A stretch of DNA of 64,000 bases from Phycomyces blakesleeanus NRRL 1555(-) (GCF_001638985.1 NW_017265191.1:62001-126000); one strand, 5' to 3'. Shown: positions 23,791-36,412, counted from the stretch's first letter. The notes: a model not told the origin generated them from the sequence alone. Program-made: numbers and translations.

Positions 23791-25253
23791 AAAAACAAAG
23801 TCACAAAATGTCTGAGAATACATATAGTATTAATTAATTTCGCATATATTAAAAAGTATATCTAATAATTGTAGAATAAATGTAGTTTACATTAAAAAAA
23901 TATATTAGATAAAGTGACAGCTACTTAGAGTCATAATTAATAGTTAAACACTAATAAGTTTACTTCTTACTACAATTACAATATAATATTATAAGGCAAA
24001 GAAACAAAAATAGAATCAACTTATTATACAAAAATGGTAACTAAAATCAAGTATTTGTAAGATATAAGATTTATTTGGCTCCTGTCAACAAATCACATAT
24101 CTGTGACTACTAATGAGTCATATTTTTATAATTTAACTTGAGACATAAATCATATGTTTTTATTTTATGTCATTTAAGTGGTAAAGATTATAATCTATAT
24201 AATTTACATTTTTTTCAAAAACTTTCATAATGGATATAAAGATAATGAAGCCTTTTATACCTAAGAAAGTTTGCATAGAAGCTAAGCAAATATATATTTA
24301 TAAAATTCATGTTTTTATTTTTTATTTTTTATTTTTATTTCTTTTGTAAAAACTCTTTCCATCATTTCCTTACAACTTGTACATGAGATATTTTATCAAA
24401 AATATAAAAAAATGAAAAATATTCATATAAGACCAAAAAGGGTCTCTAATTACATATATTCAGATGACATATGAATCCAGTAAAAGTTTCATAAAAAACA
24501 AATAAGAAAAAAGTAATTCTACAAGCAAATACAATATTTTATTTTATTGAAAAAAGCAAATTTTGAGATATTATGTTAGTTTTCTCATGATTGACCCTTT
24601 CAATTCAACTTAAAATTCTAGAACACATACATATATCTATACACTATTTGGATCCAAAGTTATAGAGAGCTAAGACTTGAATTGATAAAATAAATAGATG
24701 CAAATGCATAATATAACATATTCAAAAATAGTTTGGCTCTATCTCTGTAACACCACCTGACATTTATGTTTTTTAATTCGCTGGATATATGTGTAACTCG
24801 TAGGGTAATGTACTTCCCACAAATGATTTCTATGAAAAAACAGAGCGGAGAGTCATTTAACTCACAAGTGATAGATAGCTTATGCTGACATAAAGAAACA
24901 GATTAATAAGATTCATAAAGGTAAAAAAAACATTGTCTAACTAATAAAATATAAGAGTAAATGAGTATATAAATAATAAGTTGTCTAGCTAATGAAGTAT
25001 AAAAAAAAACATAATAAAAATAAAAGAAAAAAAGAAGAAAAAAAGATTATGTTATAGTGGGATGAATATGTTCCTCTTGATTGGAAAGAAAAGAGAATAT
25101 CACATTTCTACGATCATACTTATTAAACTCTTTAAACTTGTTCCAGTAAATATCAAAGTTGTTGGGAATCTGGTTTCTGACACAACCCAAAAAGAATAAC
25201 TCAGGAATGGTTGACCATTTCCTTGAGACATTGTGGGAGAGGTGTACTGTTGT
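23791..25253. other. AT-rich 3' region of MULE1
   Basis: No gene is visible between the LINE target duplication and the end of the MULE1 OTU gene. Long A/T runs produce no sustained open frame. It is interpreted as untranslated or subterminal MULE1 sequence. Confidence 0.5.
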
Positions 25254-28200
25254 CTAGTGGTTATTGTTAACATGATTGAAAATCAAAGGTTGTTGATGTT
25301 TTGATATGTTTTTGGAAAGGGTGAAGGGAAGGAACAATACGAAAGGGGTGTTGGGATTGTCTGAGTAGACACAGACTGGTTGTGTATATGTGTCCGCAGC
25401 TAGTTGAGCACAGTCAGATGTGATAAACCACATACTAGCATCTAAACACGCTGGGATGAAGTTGGTGTTAATGATGCAGAGATCAGAACCATGCTTTATA
25501 ATGTCTTCTAATTGCTTGACATTGGTTCCAAACGTACTGGAGTAAATGCTGCTGTATTTTGGAAGGGTAGCAAGCATATCTCTTTTCACAAGAGGGAACT
25601 TTTCTTGATCTTTATAGATCAAATGGGCAAGAACCCGAAAACCACACCACCCATCAGCAGTAGGGTTAAACCTACCCTTAACGTCATTGACTATCTCATG
25701 AGAGACAGGAAAACCAAGCTGGAATTAACCCTCTTGCCAACAGAGGTGCAATAGTCATATTGGTAATCTTCTTGAGCTGTAGCGGGTCTTTTAAACCCTA
25801 TTTCTTTTGTGGCATTGACTAAAGAGCATATAAGTATACAACAATATTTCTCTTTATGGATTCAATTACACTGAAAAATGAGAAAGAATATTATCTGGGT
25901 TGAGAGGCTCTTGTTTTATTTTTTTGTTTTGTTTTTGGTGGTATCGACTAAAAAGCATATTAGTATAAGGTTAGATTCCTTTTCATGAATTCAATTACAC
26001 TATAAAATAAAAGCACATATTATCTGGATCGAGAGACTCTTTTTTAATTTGTTTTATTTCGTTTTTGGTAGCATTGACTAAAAGATGTATGTAAATATAT
26101 GACAAGATTCTTTTTCATAAACTCAATTATATGTAAAATAAAAAAGCATCTTACTTAGGTCGAGAGGCTCTTTTTTGCTTTTGTTTTGTTTTTTATTGTT
26201 TTTCGTTTTTTGTGTAGCTGCAGGCTTTCCATCTCTTGTTCTAGCCCTTAACCTAACCATTGCCTTAAGGCCGGCCTATTATTTCAAGATACATATTATT
26301 ACTTTGTTATGTTATATTTTTTTATCTTACATGACCAGACAAAACACTGATCTTCCTCCAGTTTGCCCGACCAAAGTCTTTGGGAAGGTATTTGGGACGT
26401 CACCACCCTTTCTTCTGCCAGGATATTTAATTTTTTCTGAGGCTTGAAAGTTAATCGAAGGGTGCCCAGTTTTGCCTTCGAATTCAGAAGTAACCTTCTT
26501 GATCTTTTGAAGGAGGTTGGCCACTTGCTGGCTGCCCTCACAAGAGCGGAAAAGAGCCTCAAGCTTTACAATCTTTTGCATCCACTCTTCTGGCCTCTTG
26601 GTAATTACGTGCACTGTATGACTTTCTTCAAAAGATGTCTCTTTTAGAACAGGGTTTATAATCCATCTTTCAGGAACATCATCAAGGGTGAGCTCCCTTC
26701 CAGCTGGCAGCAAGTGTCTGCAGGGCAAGCCAAACTCAAACCTGTTTTTGCAATGTCAAAATTCATTGTCTCTATTGATCAAGCAAAGTTCTTGATCAAT
26801 AACAAGCAATGCTCTCTTAGAGACTTTCATAAAAAGTCTAGAAAGCTGCTTGTTGCGGCCAACCAAGACGTCAACAGTTGTCAATTCCCTGATTTTTATA
26901 GCATTGAAGTTTCTTTCGAGGCTGTCTACATAAGAGTTGACAGCTTCAAATGCAAGCCCAAAAGACGAAATTGCTGATATCTCTCTTTTCAAAGCTTGGT
27001 GTGCGCTCTTGACTCTCCAGGTAGTTGTACACCCAAAATGCATTTGCTGACTGGTCAGATATCCTGCTCACTTCTCCTGGCACTTTATTCATCTTTTGGC
27101 AAAGTAAACCAATACATCTACCTTGGACCCTCCTTCGTCTACTTCACAACCAGAAGATACTGCATTGAACTTCATTAACGCAACCTCAAAATCTCTTCTG
27201 GTACTGCTGTGAATCATGGAGTTCACATACTCCATAAGGACCTCTTTCTCTGCAACTGACTTGAGTTTTCCAGCAAAAGCTTTCTCAACGCTATTCAACA
27301 TATGCCAGTAGCATAGCAATTTGACATTTTTTGGGAATACAATGTCAAGTGCATTCATTAAGGCCATACATTTGTCTGTTACAAATAGAGAACTGCTTTT
27401 CTTATTCTCAAAAACAAGTGCCTTGAGCTACTCAAGGAACCAAACGTAGGTCTTCTGTTTCTCATTCGAAACCCAGGCGATGGCAATGGGAAACGATTTA
27501 AGAGTGCCTCCCCCAAGGTTATGGACACCTTCCACGCATACAAGAGGCATTTCAAAATTATTGGTTGAGTAGGTGGCATCAGTGGCCATGACTTCTGGGA
27601 AGCGACGGGCTCTTTCTAGCATCTTTGGGTGTGAGAAAAATACTCTTTCAAGAGATCCATATTTGCTGGCGTCATAGCATACAAGATATCCCTTAGCTTC
27701 CATGGTTTAAACAAGTTCAGTACCTGCATCCTGAGAAGTGGAAGCAGTAGCACGAGCAAAAGCAGCCTTGATATTGTTAATGTCATTCACATACAACTTG
27801 TGGCTGACATTGTCCTCTTCATTGATTGCCTTTTGGATCTCACGAGTCTTGGTTTTGGTCTCAACAAGCTTCATGATTTCCCTAGCATCATCGACAGTAA
27901 CCTTTGACAAAAAACCTTTCAAGGTAGATTCCAGGCAGTCATTATCAAGAGGGTGATTGTGGTAGTCTTCAATCTCATTGGTAACTTTCAAAAAAAGATA
28001 TTCTTTAGCGGCCTTCTTGTATGATATTTTCAAGAGATAGGGGCATCCAGTCTTTCCACTAGATGGAATTCTCTTGCGTTTGCTGTCTTTAATATTCCAT
28101 GTGTTCTTATAATGACCGCCCTTGGCACACTTCAAATACACTTGAGTTGGTTTACTATCTCTAGTTATAAGTGCAAAATTGTTGGCAAGTGCATATTCCC

Positions 28201-28324
28201 ACATCTTTGAAATCGCCATTGTCATGTCACTGTAACCATTAACTGGTGAGACAGAAAGAGGTTGTTGGACAGGATAATGTTCCTTTCCATTGAAAAAGTG
28301 GATTTCTTTATTAATAGAATTCAT
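25254..28324 (-). pseudogene. MULE1 transposase with SWIM and OTU-protease domains
   Basis: Read from ATG 28324: a FAR1-like Cys/His N-terminus (CAKGGHYKN, CPYLLK, YHNHPLD), then the MULE core with MATDATYSTNN (catalytic Asp region, about 27570), VFPKNVKLLCYWHM (about 27310) and a C-terminal GLPCRHLLPAGRE SWIM-like end. The usual LDDVPERW follows. Further downstream an OTU-type cysteine protease domain begins with NPTADGWCGFR (25633-25680), where D and C fit the catalytic DGxC box. It runs through LAADTYTQPVCVY to NHVNNNH at 25257, the catalytic His. In-frame stops: TAA 27707, TAG 27428, TGA 27089 followed by a frame change, TGA near 26750, and TAG directly after the final His. In intact relatives the transposase would mobilise the element; the OTU part would cleave ubiquitin-like modifiers. 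This copy is dead. Confidence 0.82.
25811..26200. repeat. Tandem repeat, period about 130 bp, three copies
   Basis: Units are anchored by GG(C/T)ATTGACTA-like starts at 25811, 25940 and near 26070. Each continues with a CAATTACAC-like segment and a GAGAGGCTCTT-like segment, and ends in a T-rich run. A partial fourth unit starts near 26195. Copies differ by substitutions and small indels. It lies between the SWIM and OTU parts of MULE1 and is non-coding in the transposase frame. Confidence 0.75.
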
Positions 28325-30964
28325 ATTGAAGTGATTTCTAGAGAATACTTATTAACATCATGATTTCTAATTGCTAATCTGCAATGAGCAAAGTAATCTC
28401 TTTACTATCTCCAAGAAAAATTAATATTTTTAAGTGCAATTGATTAGTAGCTCTTACGAGATGAGTATAGAATAGAAAAGAAGGTTTTATATTTAAATAT
28501 TGAGTTAAGAATTTCAGGACACATCGTTTTGCCCTGAAGGATTGGAGAAAAGACCTCGGACCTCGGACAAGTAGTCACAACGAATTAGTCTGGCAAAAAA
28601 AAGGTAGTGCCCCATCCTGAAAATGTCGTCCCCATAAGATTGCTGAGCTAAAAAACATGCCAATTGGGTTTATCATCGATTTTACAGTCATGAGAAGAAC
28701 ATGGTCTTCGTTGGGAAGCCTCTTGAAAATCCTCTCAAAGTAAAGACAGTAGTTTACTTGTGTGATTATACTGGAAAACCACAAGTGAAAAAAACTTCTC
28801 AGCCTGCTCAGAAACGTGTTAGAACAACCAAGTCCATCAAGATTGGTTGTTCTGCTAGTATCTGTAAGCATACCATGACTGATGGTACTGCTTGTATCAA
28901 ATACAACTGGCAGCACCCAAACCATGATCCATTTAAGATTTAAGAAATCAGTTTGTCAAGATTGCCAGATGAATTAAAACAATGGGTAGAAGGGCTTGTC
29001 AGCCAAAACATGGATTGGAAATCCATCAAAAATGTGCTTAGAATGAGTGAAGACAGACTTCTTGAAGTAAATATTATATAGTATATTTTGAGAGACTTTG
29101 CTTATTTAAAATTATATAGCTTGAACAAGCTGGCAATAGATCTTCTTTCTCTTCTTCTCTTCTTATTGATTATCAATATGTGAGAAATGTTATCAATGCT
29201 TGAATGATGAAACTCTCAAGAAAACATGTGGATCATTATGAAAGTGTCAAACTGTGGGTTCAAGAGTTGAACGAAAGTGAAAATACTACTCTTTTCACAG
29301 TTTATAAGAATGACCCCTTCCTTGTTTTGTAGGTTTCTGAGTGGCAGAAAGAAGTAAGTAACATGTATTATTTATATTTTATTCTATACACCTATTTATA
29401 CATCTTATTATTGTATTAGTTTCTGGAGAATTCAGAAGAGTGATGTATTGACTCAACACACAAAACAAGCAAGTCATTTAATACTGTAACTGGTAAAGGT
29501 CCTGAAGATTGCTTTCTGTTTACAATTGTTGTGCAAAACCCTATCACCAATAAGGGATTGCCTGCCTGCTTCTTTATAACTGATCATGAATATACCTCAA
29601 CCTTGAGTCAATGGTTAATATAGGTAAAGAATACCTTTACATTAAAGGTGAAAAGAATAATAATTGATGGCAGCCCCATCGAAATTGGCACAATTGAAGA
29701 AGTCTTTGACAATAGTGTTAATATCCTGTTATATCATTGGCATATTAAAAGAGCATGAGAAGTTAATGTAAAGAAGCATGTAAGTAGCATATATATTTAA
29801 AATTGTGTATATCTTATATAACACTATAATATAGATTAAAGTGCAAAACTCAACATATGCTTTTAACATAGCTTGTAACAGTGTTTGTGCTGTATTGAGT
29901 AATATAATGCATGCAACAACTTCTGTTGCCTATGATATATTGTATAATGAATTTCTTGTAAAATTTAGGGAATACAAAAACTTTATTTTGTACTTTAACA
30001 GAATGTGGGTGCTGAAAAAAGAATTATGGTGCAAAGCATAGAGATTGGTATGAAACTTTATTGCTTATTAGCCTGTTTCTAATATGTAATATAAATAATA
30101 GGCTGCAACTTTTCACACCAATAACTTGATAGAGTCTTATCACAATCAGCTGAAGACTTTCTATCTTGGACGTACAAGATCTCTTCGAGTAGATAGACTT
30201 ATTTATCTTCTGGCCAAAGTCTTCACTCTTGACTACAGACAAGAGAATGGCAAGACATTATATGGATTCCAATCAGTACGTCTTATATGCCAAGAAGAGC
30301 AAAAAAGACGAAATACATACATGTTAGATAGCAATGCTGCTATAGAAATGGTTAAGAAATTGAATGATACTGCATTCACTTGCAGATCATTCACAGTTGA
30401 TCTTTTTATATACAACATTGAGCTACAGAATGATTTTCTGAAAAACTGCACTTGCCCTGATACTTCCAAGCTTTGCAAGCATATCTTTCTCATCAATCGT
30501 ATGCTAGACATTCCCTACTCTTTGCGCCAAAGTCTTTTCTCCTCCTCCTCTGCTGTCCATGTATCTAATACTGATACTAAAGCAGTAGTTGACACTTCCC
30601 TTCTTTCTGACAAGATAGAAGCTGATATCATGAAGTATTGTCAATTATACTCTGTTGGACTTGACAGCAAGATAGCCGATTACAAGAGAATTTCAGAAGA
30701 CATGAGCCAGTTCTTAGATACATTGAAGTTTGCATATAACAAGCTAAAAGAACATGGCTCTCTCTCTCAATCCCATCCACCTCGACAAACATAATTTTTT
30801 TTATTATTTTTTTTTTATTATCAATTATCAATTATATATTATCAATTACTATCTTTTTTATTTTATTTTTAATTGTTATTTTTTTTAAAATTGTCTTTAT
30901 AAAAGAAGTCAAAATCAAAGAATCTTTTAAGTTGTGACTTTCTTTTCTGATTAGGGAATTAATG

Positions 30965-31305
30965 GTACTTGTAGCTTTTCTATATGCTTGTATCAAATCT
31001 ACGCGCTTGTAGATATGTCAGAAAATATTTTTCAACCAATAGAACTACTGGAAATTACATAATTTATAGCTCTAGACTCGTAGCTTTTCTACAAGCTTGT
31101 ATCAAATCTACACACTTATATCGCATCTATGAGCTTATCAGTTCTTCAGCAAATGCGATTTGTGAGATTTTATATTACTTCTGCATCTAATTCAATTGAT
31201 TGCTCTAATAAAATAAATTTATACCTTTTTAGGTACTTTAATTTTTCTTATAATTGATCCAACAAACTTAATGTTTTATAGCAAAATATTTTTATTTTTT
31301 GACTT
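30965..31305 (+). repeat. CACTA-4 5' subterminal region, continued after MULE2
   Basis: It matches 11234-11570 inside CACTA-3: shared words include GTACTTGTAGCTTTT, AAATGCGATTTGTGAGATTT and AGGTACTT. Joined to 17426-17471 it rebuilds the CACTA-3 left end, which identifies MULE2 as an insertion into CACTA-4. CTTGTAG-type words recur several times, as in subterminal binding arrays. Confidence 0.7.
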
Positions 31306-31924
31306 TATTAATAATAAAAGTAATAAGATAAGACACTTTTTAGCCTTCTCATATCTGTAGAATTGTCTCTAACGAAGGGTACTGAAAATAGTAGGCAAAT
31401 GATAGAATAAGTATGTAAAGAAGAAGACTATGATAATTTTAAATTAAATAATAAGTATAGTAAAAGTCTAATTTAAATTGTAAGATCAGTGTCTTTATAA
31501 ACTACTAGATATTGCTTTGGCCGGAAATAAAAAATGGAGTTTTGTTTGTGACTGTAATGAACAGTTATTGTCTTTTTTAAATTCAGTCTTAATTTTATTG
31601 TTGTATTTCATACCCACTGAAGTTTCTCCTAAATATAGAAATTTATTGTGTAAACCAAATTTTCTATTGGCTTAAAGTATGAATTGAGATTAAATATGGA
31701 AAGCTACAGATTTAGGGGAGCAAAATAATGAGATTTGTGCCAAAAAAGAATTAAACGTATTTTTTGAGTTACTTAATTGAATTTCAGACAAAAAAACTTT
31801 AAAATGGGTGAAGAAAAAAAGATTGCTTTGAAGGAGAATATTTTATCGGTTGATATTTTTTTTTGTTGAGAAAAGTTTTTTTTTGACAAGTCATTGTTTA
31901 GTTTATATTGGAAATGTTTACTAA
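31306..31924. other. AT-rich stretch without a recognised gene
   Basis: No sustained frame or repeat was found. It may be further CACTA-4 sequence. Confidence 0.4.
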
Positions 31925-34900
31925 CATCCACCTCAACGTGCCAAACTTTGCGACGTTAAGCAGCCTGTGGATACTATCAGATACAAGAGTTAAATGCATG
32001 TCAATGGTCTAAATCACAATTACTTCATTCTTATCAAATTCATAACTAGTTCTGTAATGTATAACTTCAATATTGTCATAACTGTCAGTTACTACATTAC
32101 GTGAGTAGACTGTACTGACATTAAAGCCAGATATTATTTGATACTCTTGCATAATACACATTTTTCTTACTAGCTTTCCTCTCTCATCTCTGAGAGCTTT
32201 GATAAAAACCTGACCAAAAAACTATCAATTATCTTTCTGGAAGACACCTGCCAATTTATTATACAAATTAGGAATTGATATGCCAGAGTTGTTGCTGTTT
32301 GCATGGAAGCCAAAAAAATGAAGATTGAATTTTGGGAAGTCAATAGGAGCTTGTTTAACAAAGTCACCAACACTCAATCTCACAGGCCGTGTACTACTGC
32401 CAATATGTTTCTCTACATTGTAAGGGCCTCCATTGCAAAGGTGACAGCAGATAAATTGATTTGCAAATTTTTAGCAACATCTCTGGAAGTTGCTTGACAG
32501 TTCGTTTTAAACAAATGTTTGCAAATGAATTTGTTAAATTGCTTGCTGTTTTCTGTTTCATACTGTAAGACACAGCCAAAGCAAAACATATCTTTGGTAA
32601 GGTGGTGTAAGAGACGAAGCTTTAGTTTAAAGCTGAAGTCCTGCTGTTGGAAAGTCTTGAGATTAGATATGATAAAAGTGTTTAGCACTAGAAACACTCT
32701 TGTAACTTCGTCAACATCACTTCTAATCTTCAAAAGATAGCTATCAAAGCCTTCATAGACTCTACAAATGTAAATTAAAGATGCTAATCTGAAAACTGTA
32801 TGGAAAGCTGTGATAATAAATGTCAGATTACTATCTCTGCAAAAAAGCTTGCTCATGACACCAGATAAGAGCTGTATCAATTGCTTGAAATCACATCTCA
32901 CAAAAGAGTCAGAGTGGCAAAGCTGATTGCAAAATGTTCAATCGTAACTCTTACAGAATTGATAAGAGGACAGTTCATGTTGCAGGCTATCCTTTTGAAT
33001 GACTGTCAAGATGGGCTGCTTTTACAAGAAGATTACCAAATACTTAATTAATCCAAGTGAGATCATATGGAGAATCTCATTTGGTATGTCTTTGATTGGA
33101 TCAAAAGCTTTGAGTCTAAGGAAATCTTTGCTTCTGTTCTTCACATAGCTTAAGCTTTGCCCACTTTTGTATATGTCAGATTGTTTATCAGAAGAGGCAA
33201 AAGCAGAAAGAAAAGCCTTTGATTGTTGGGGCCAGTCATAGTGAGCAACATGAGAAAAGCAGGTGACACTCTTTATATGTTTCCAATCCAGATGAGAAGA
33301 AAGGATTAGACTCTTTTTCTAAAACCGTTTTGAGGCTGTTCCCTTATGCATCGCAAGCTGAGATTGGTGAGAATTGTCACTCATAAAGAGAAGCAAAGAA
33401 GTAACTACCAGTACATGTTTGCCAAGATCTTGGGAATAAATTTGGATATCTTTCTCTAAGGTAACAAGATCATTAACAAGTGGTCCCAGCATATTAACGA
33501 CATTGAGAACATGGTTACATATGCAAACAAACAAAGTGTTCTCCTGTTTGTTTTGCTTTTCAAGGGTCATCACAGCAAAGTACATCAAAAAGCTGTTATA
33601 CACATTGTATTGCTTTGAATCATTCCTGGAGGTATCATCAGAATATATTTTTATTAAGCAAATGATGACTTTCATTAAGCCAGATCCAGAAAGTCTTCTC
33701 TTAAATCTTTTGACAATAGTAGCATTGGTCCATAGGCGAAGTTGGGCACCAACAAGAACACGATTGACAATCTCAGTTGAACATGAAGAGACTGATATGT
33801 CAGAGCCAAGGAAAAAGTTACTGTCTTTTTAAACAACTGATAAAAATGTATTTACATTAATTTTGTACTTTGGAACAGATACAGCAAAATTTGTGCAGTT
33901 TTCACACAATCAGAAGTACATGTCATCAGGATGATTGAGCACAGGTCCATAGCCACCATATATCTGATAAGCATTGGCGTATGTGAATCCATTTTTTGTA
34001 AAAAAATTCTCTATGAGAAACTGGTCCAGAGATCCTTGTATTTCTATAATATCGCCTACCCAATAATCTGATTCCTGGATCGTGAGTATGAGATGTTGAA
34101 GAAGTAGGCTTTCTTTCTATTTGTTCCCTTGGTTGAGGTGCAGCCTCTGGTTCTCTGTAAAGTCTGGCAGTGCAGAGAGTTGCGACGTTTTTTCAAGGCA
34201 TGTCATAATATGCTTCATATATTTAGATAGAATGTTAATCAAAAATTTGTGTACCATGGATTTTTGATTTGTATCTTTGGCTGTAGAGGTCTTAAAAACC
34301 AGAATATTGTTTTTTGCTCTCAGGTTAAAATTTATTACTGCATCTGGCTTTGGGAATTCTATTTATTTTCCAGCACTTTCACATACCTCCAAGAGCATCT
34401 CCATTGTGTACATTATTTTCTTTATCAATATTTCAGAAGCCAGATCTTCATCACCATGAAATAATGCATGCAAAATGAATTCTGCCTTCGACTTGAAAGG
34501 ACTGATATTTCTAGTAAGTATAAAAATATCTTCTATGCTCTGGTGAGAAGATTCACTGGCTGTAACTCTAGCAGCATAATCATTCATACTTGTTGAAAAA
34601 GACTTAAGGACTCTCATATGTGTTTCAATATGAATAGTACTACCTGTTATTTCATTGTCTGCATCTGAAGTCTCAGCTTTACTTTGGTTTATTCTTTCTT
34701 CAAACAAAATAGAATCAACATGGATATCACTAAAAGAAATTTATAGTTAATACTTAATTCACTGTACATTTAGACTTAGTTACTTACGTCAACCTAGGAT
34801 TATTCTTACATTGATTCTCTTCATCAGAGGAGCAACTGTCGTAGTAATCCATGGAATTCTCTATGACTATCTCCACATTATTCTCCAAGTCAATGGATAC

Positions 34901-34960
34901 AGCTGTAGAGGTATCCCCATGTAATTTAATCCTAACATTCAAATAGAATCAGAATTAATA
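31925..34960 (-). pseudogene. P(a): decayed Plavaka-like transposase gene
   Basis: This is a divergent, broken copy of the protein encoded at 55406-58414. From the 5' end: an acidic N-terminal part (about 34930-34790), PFKSKAEFILHALFHGDED (34490 area, matching PFCDLQTMILFAFINGDND), and YSDDTSRNDSKQYNVYNSF (33650 area, matching FTDDTSGNRSKQYN). Next come VNDLVTLEKDIQIYSQD, then CFGCVLQYETENSKQFNKF and KHLFKTNCQATS (32560-32500). The C-terminal LNVAKFG lies near 31940. Stops and frame changes occur throughout, and a TAG lies where P(c) and P(d) also have TAG. No element ends like those of P(b) or P(d) were found around it. Confidence 0.7.
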
Positions 34961-36133
34961 TTGTCTATTTATAAGATTGTAATACAGTTACTAATTTCTT
35001 TCTTAAAAGAACATTGCTATATTTCTCAGTACTCTCTTCAGAATGATACTTATTAAGATATTTCTTAAAGCCAACTAAAGAAGTATATATCGTCAAAATT
35101 TGGCAAAGATTACATTAATATTTTTTCTCAGCCTTCTTTCTATTTCCTTTGGTAAGGTAAACATTCTTCTTTGCAGTGTATTTAGATGTCATTGTTTTTA
35201 TTTAATATTCTTTGTAAACTTTGAGAGACAAAAGAATAGGAACGTGTTAATTCAAGTTATATTATTATGCATAAGTCAACATGACTGCTAAAAAAACAGC
35301 AACAAAAAATATAACAAAATTTCTTTTGATTACTAATTTATTTCTTCTGTATTCTTTTTTATTCTCTGGTAAAAGGTAAGACTTATATGCATTCTAACAA
35401 AAACAATATATTTCAAGAAGCAGAATATATCCAAGTAAGTATAATATGGGTTTTGTATTTCATCAACTCATTTCTGATTGACAATGTGATTAGATCCAAC
35501 TAACATGTATTGAAGTCCCAAAAGACTTTATTAATAATAAAGACAAATAAATATATTTATATTTGACTGTACAAGATATGTATCCAAACTACAATAAAAC
35601 AAAACTTATTTCTTCTTTATACTAAGTCCTTTTTTATTTCTTTAGGTAGGTTGATCTTAACAGATAGTCTTGTTATTTCAAGCATAAAAAGTAAAGTCAG
35701 ATTATGAGATCATTAAGTAATTCTTGCCAATAATTTTTTATTATATAGCTGCTTGCTCTTCTTCTATATAAGATATTATTCTCAAGAGACTATTACCAGC
35801 AAGAGGCTACTGTTTAGTAGAGGATGCTAGTATAGAATGGCTGCTAATATAGAAAAGCAGCCTAGTAAACTGTATGCGTATTCACAGTGTTTTTTTTTGA
35901 AACAAATAAAAATATATATTTTAAAAAACCCAAATTATTTTTCCAATATATCCCCTTCCCCATTTTTCTATAAAAGAATTCTGTAAATAAAAATTGTTGC
36001 ATAGTTTCTTTCTAGGAAGGCCCCCCTCTAAACTTGTCAGAGATTTCCAATAAGACATGTACTATCTAAACCATTTTTTCTTTCTTGTTGCTGAGATTAA
36101 AAAAGCTCAGTGGGTGTGTTGTGAAGCCACCTC
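34961..36133. other. AT-rich stretch, no supported gene
   Basis: It may contain the lost 5' part of P(a), including a zinc-finger exon, but nothing is readable. An imperfect palindromic patch lies at about 35800-35870. No RNA gene was recognised. Confidence 0.4.
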
Positions 36134-36271
36134 ACAAATCTGGATAACAATTTTCATTTATCAAAATGCAAATTTCCCCCGCAAAATTATTTGTTACATT
36201 TGCTAACTGCATAGTGTTATCTAGTTATCTAGTTATCTAGTGTAAGGCTAATAATTTTACCATTAGTTACT
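36134..36271 (+). repeat. Repeat D, uninterrupted copy
   Basis: ACAAATCTGGATAACAATTT through TTTGCTAACTGCATAGTG, three tandem copies of TTATCTAG (36210-36240 area), then TGTAAGGCTAATAATTTTACC. The left part recurs at 54289-54387 and the right part, inverted, at 44671-44709. This copy therefore serves as the empty site for a P-element insertion. Confidence 0.75.
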
Positions 36272-36412
36272 AATAAATTACAATATATGATTGGTAGCAA
36301 AATCAGGTTCCCATCAGATGAATTGACACGTCATCTGGTCATTATTCCAAAACAACTGAAATAATTGTTTATTTTATTTCATATTCTTATTATTATATAT
36401 TAAATACCTAAA

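Larger units (their letters stand above)
17747..28633 (-). mobile_element. MULE1: OTU-bearing Mutator-like element nested in MULE2
   Basis: The left border (17747) reads GGGGGACAACATTTTCAGG and the right border (ending 28633) is an inverted copy of it. The similarity continues through GCACTACCTTTTT, about 40 bp in all. A related inverted motif at 18334-18354 (GGAAATGTCGTCCCCC) may be a second right-hand end. No clear target duplication is visible. Without the LINE (18531-23776) the element is about 5.6 kb. It holds the transposase-OTU gene on the minus strand (25254-28324) and a 130-bp tandem repeat. The MULE2 coding sequence resumes immediately outside both borders. Confidence 0.6.
17608..30794 (+). 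pseudogene. MULE2 transposase remnant with SWIM zinc finger, split by MULE1
   Basis: A first exon starts at ATG 17608 (MSTFNIAANYNNRIIPDYIK), meets TAG near 17713 and stops being coding at 17747, where MULE1 begins. Coding sequence resumes at 28635 (KIAELKNMPIGFIIDF), then MVFVGKPLENPLKVKTVVY and a Cys/His region (GCSASICKHTM, ending WQHPNHDP). MULE-type blocks follow in broken frames: IIIDGSPIEIGTIEEVF (29655 on) and LYHWHIKRA (about 29735). The last exon (about 30103-30794) is open and holds NNLIESYHNQLK and a SWIM motif, C-x-C-x6-C-x-H (CTCPDTSKLCKH, about 30450). MULE transposases of this type are DDE enzymes that use the SWIM finger for DNA contact. Several stops and frame breaks make it inactive. 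Confidence 0.75.
17472..30964 (+). mobile_element. MULE2: Mutator-like element, 13.5 kb because of nested insertions
   Basis: The terminal segment TAATTCCCTAATCAGAAAAG (17481 on, continuing to GTCAC) is repeated inverted at 30934-30961 with one mismatch in 28 bp. A 15-bp direct repeat, GTACTTGTAGCTTTT, flanks the unit at 17457-17471 and 30965-30979. The uninterrupted relative at 11234 has this 15-mer once, so it behaves as an occupied-site duplication. It is longer than the 9-11 bp usual for Mutator, and the left end has about 6 extra bases, so the exact terminus is uncertain. The native part is only about 2.6 kb (17472-17746 and 28634-30964); the rest is MULE1 with a LINE. Confidence 0.65.
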
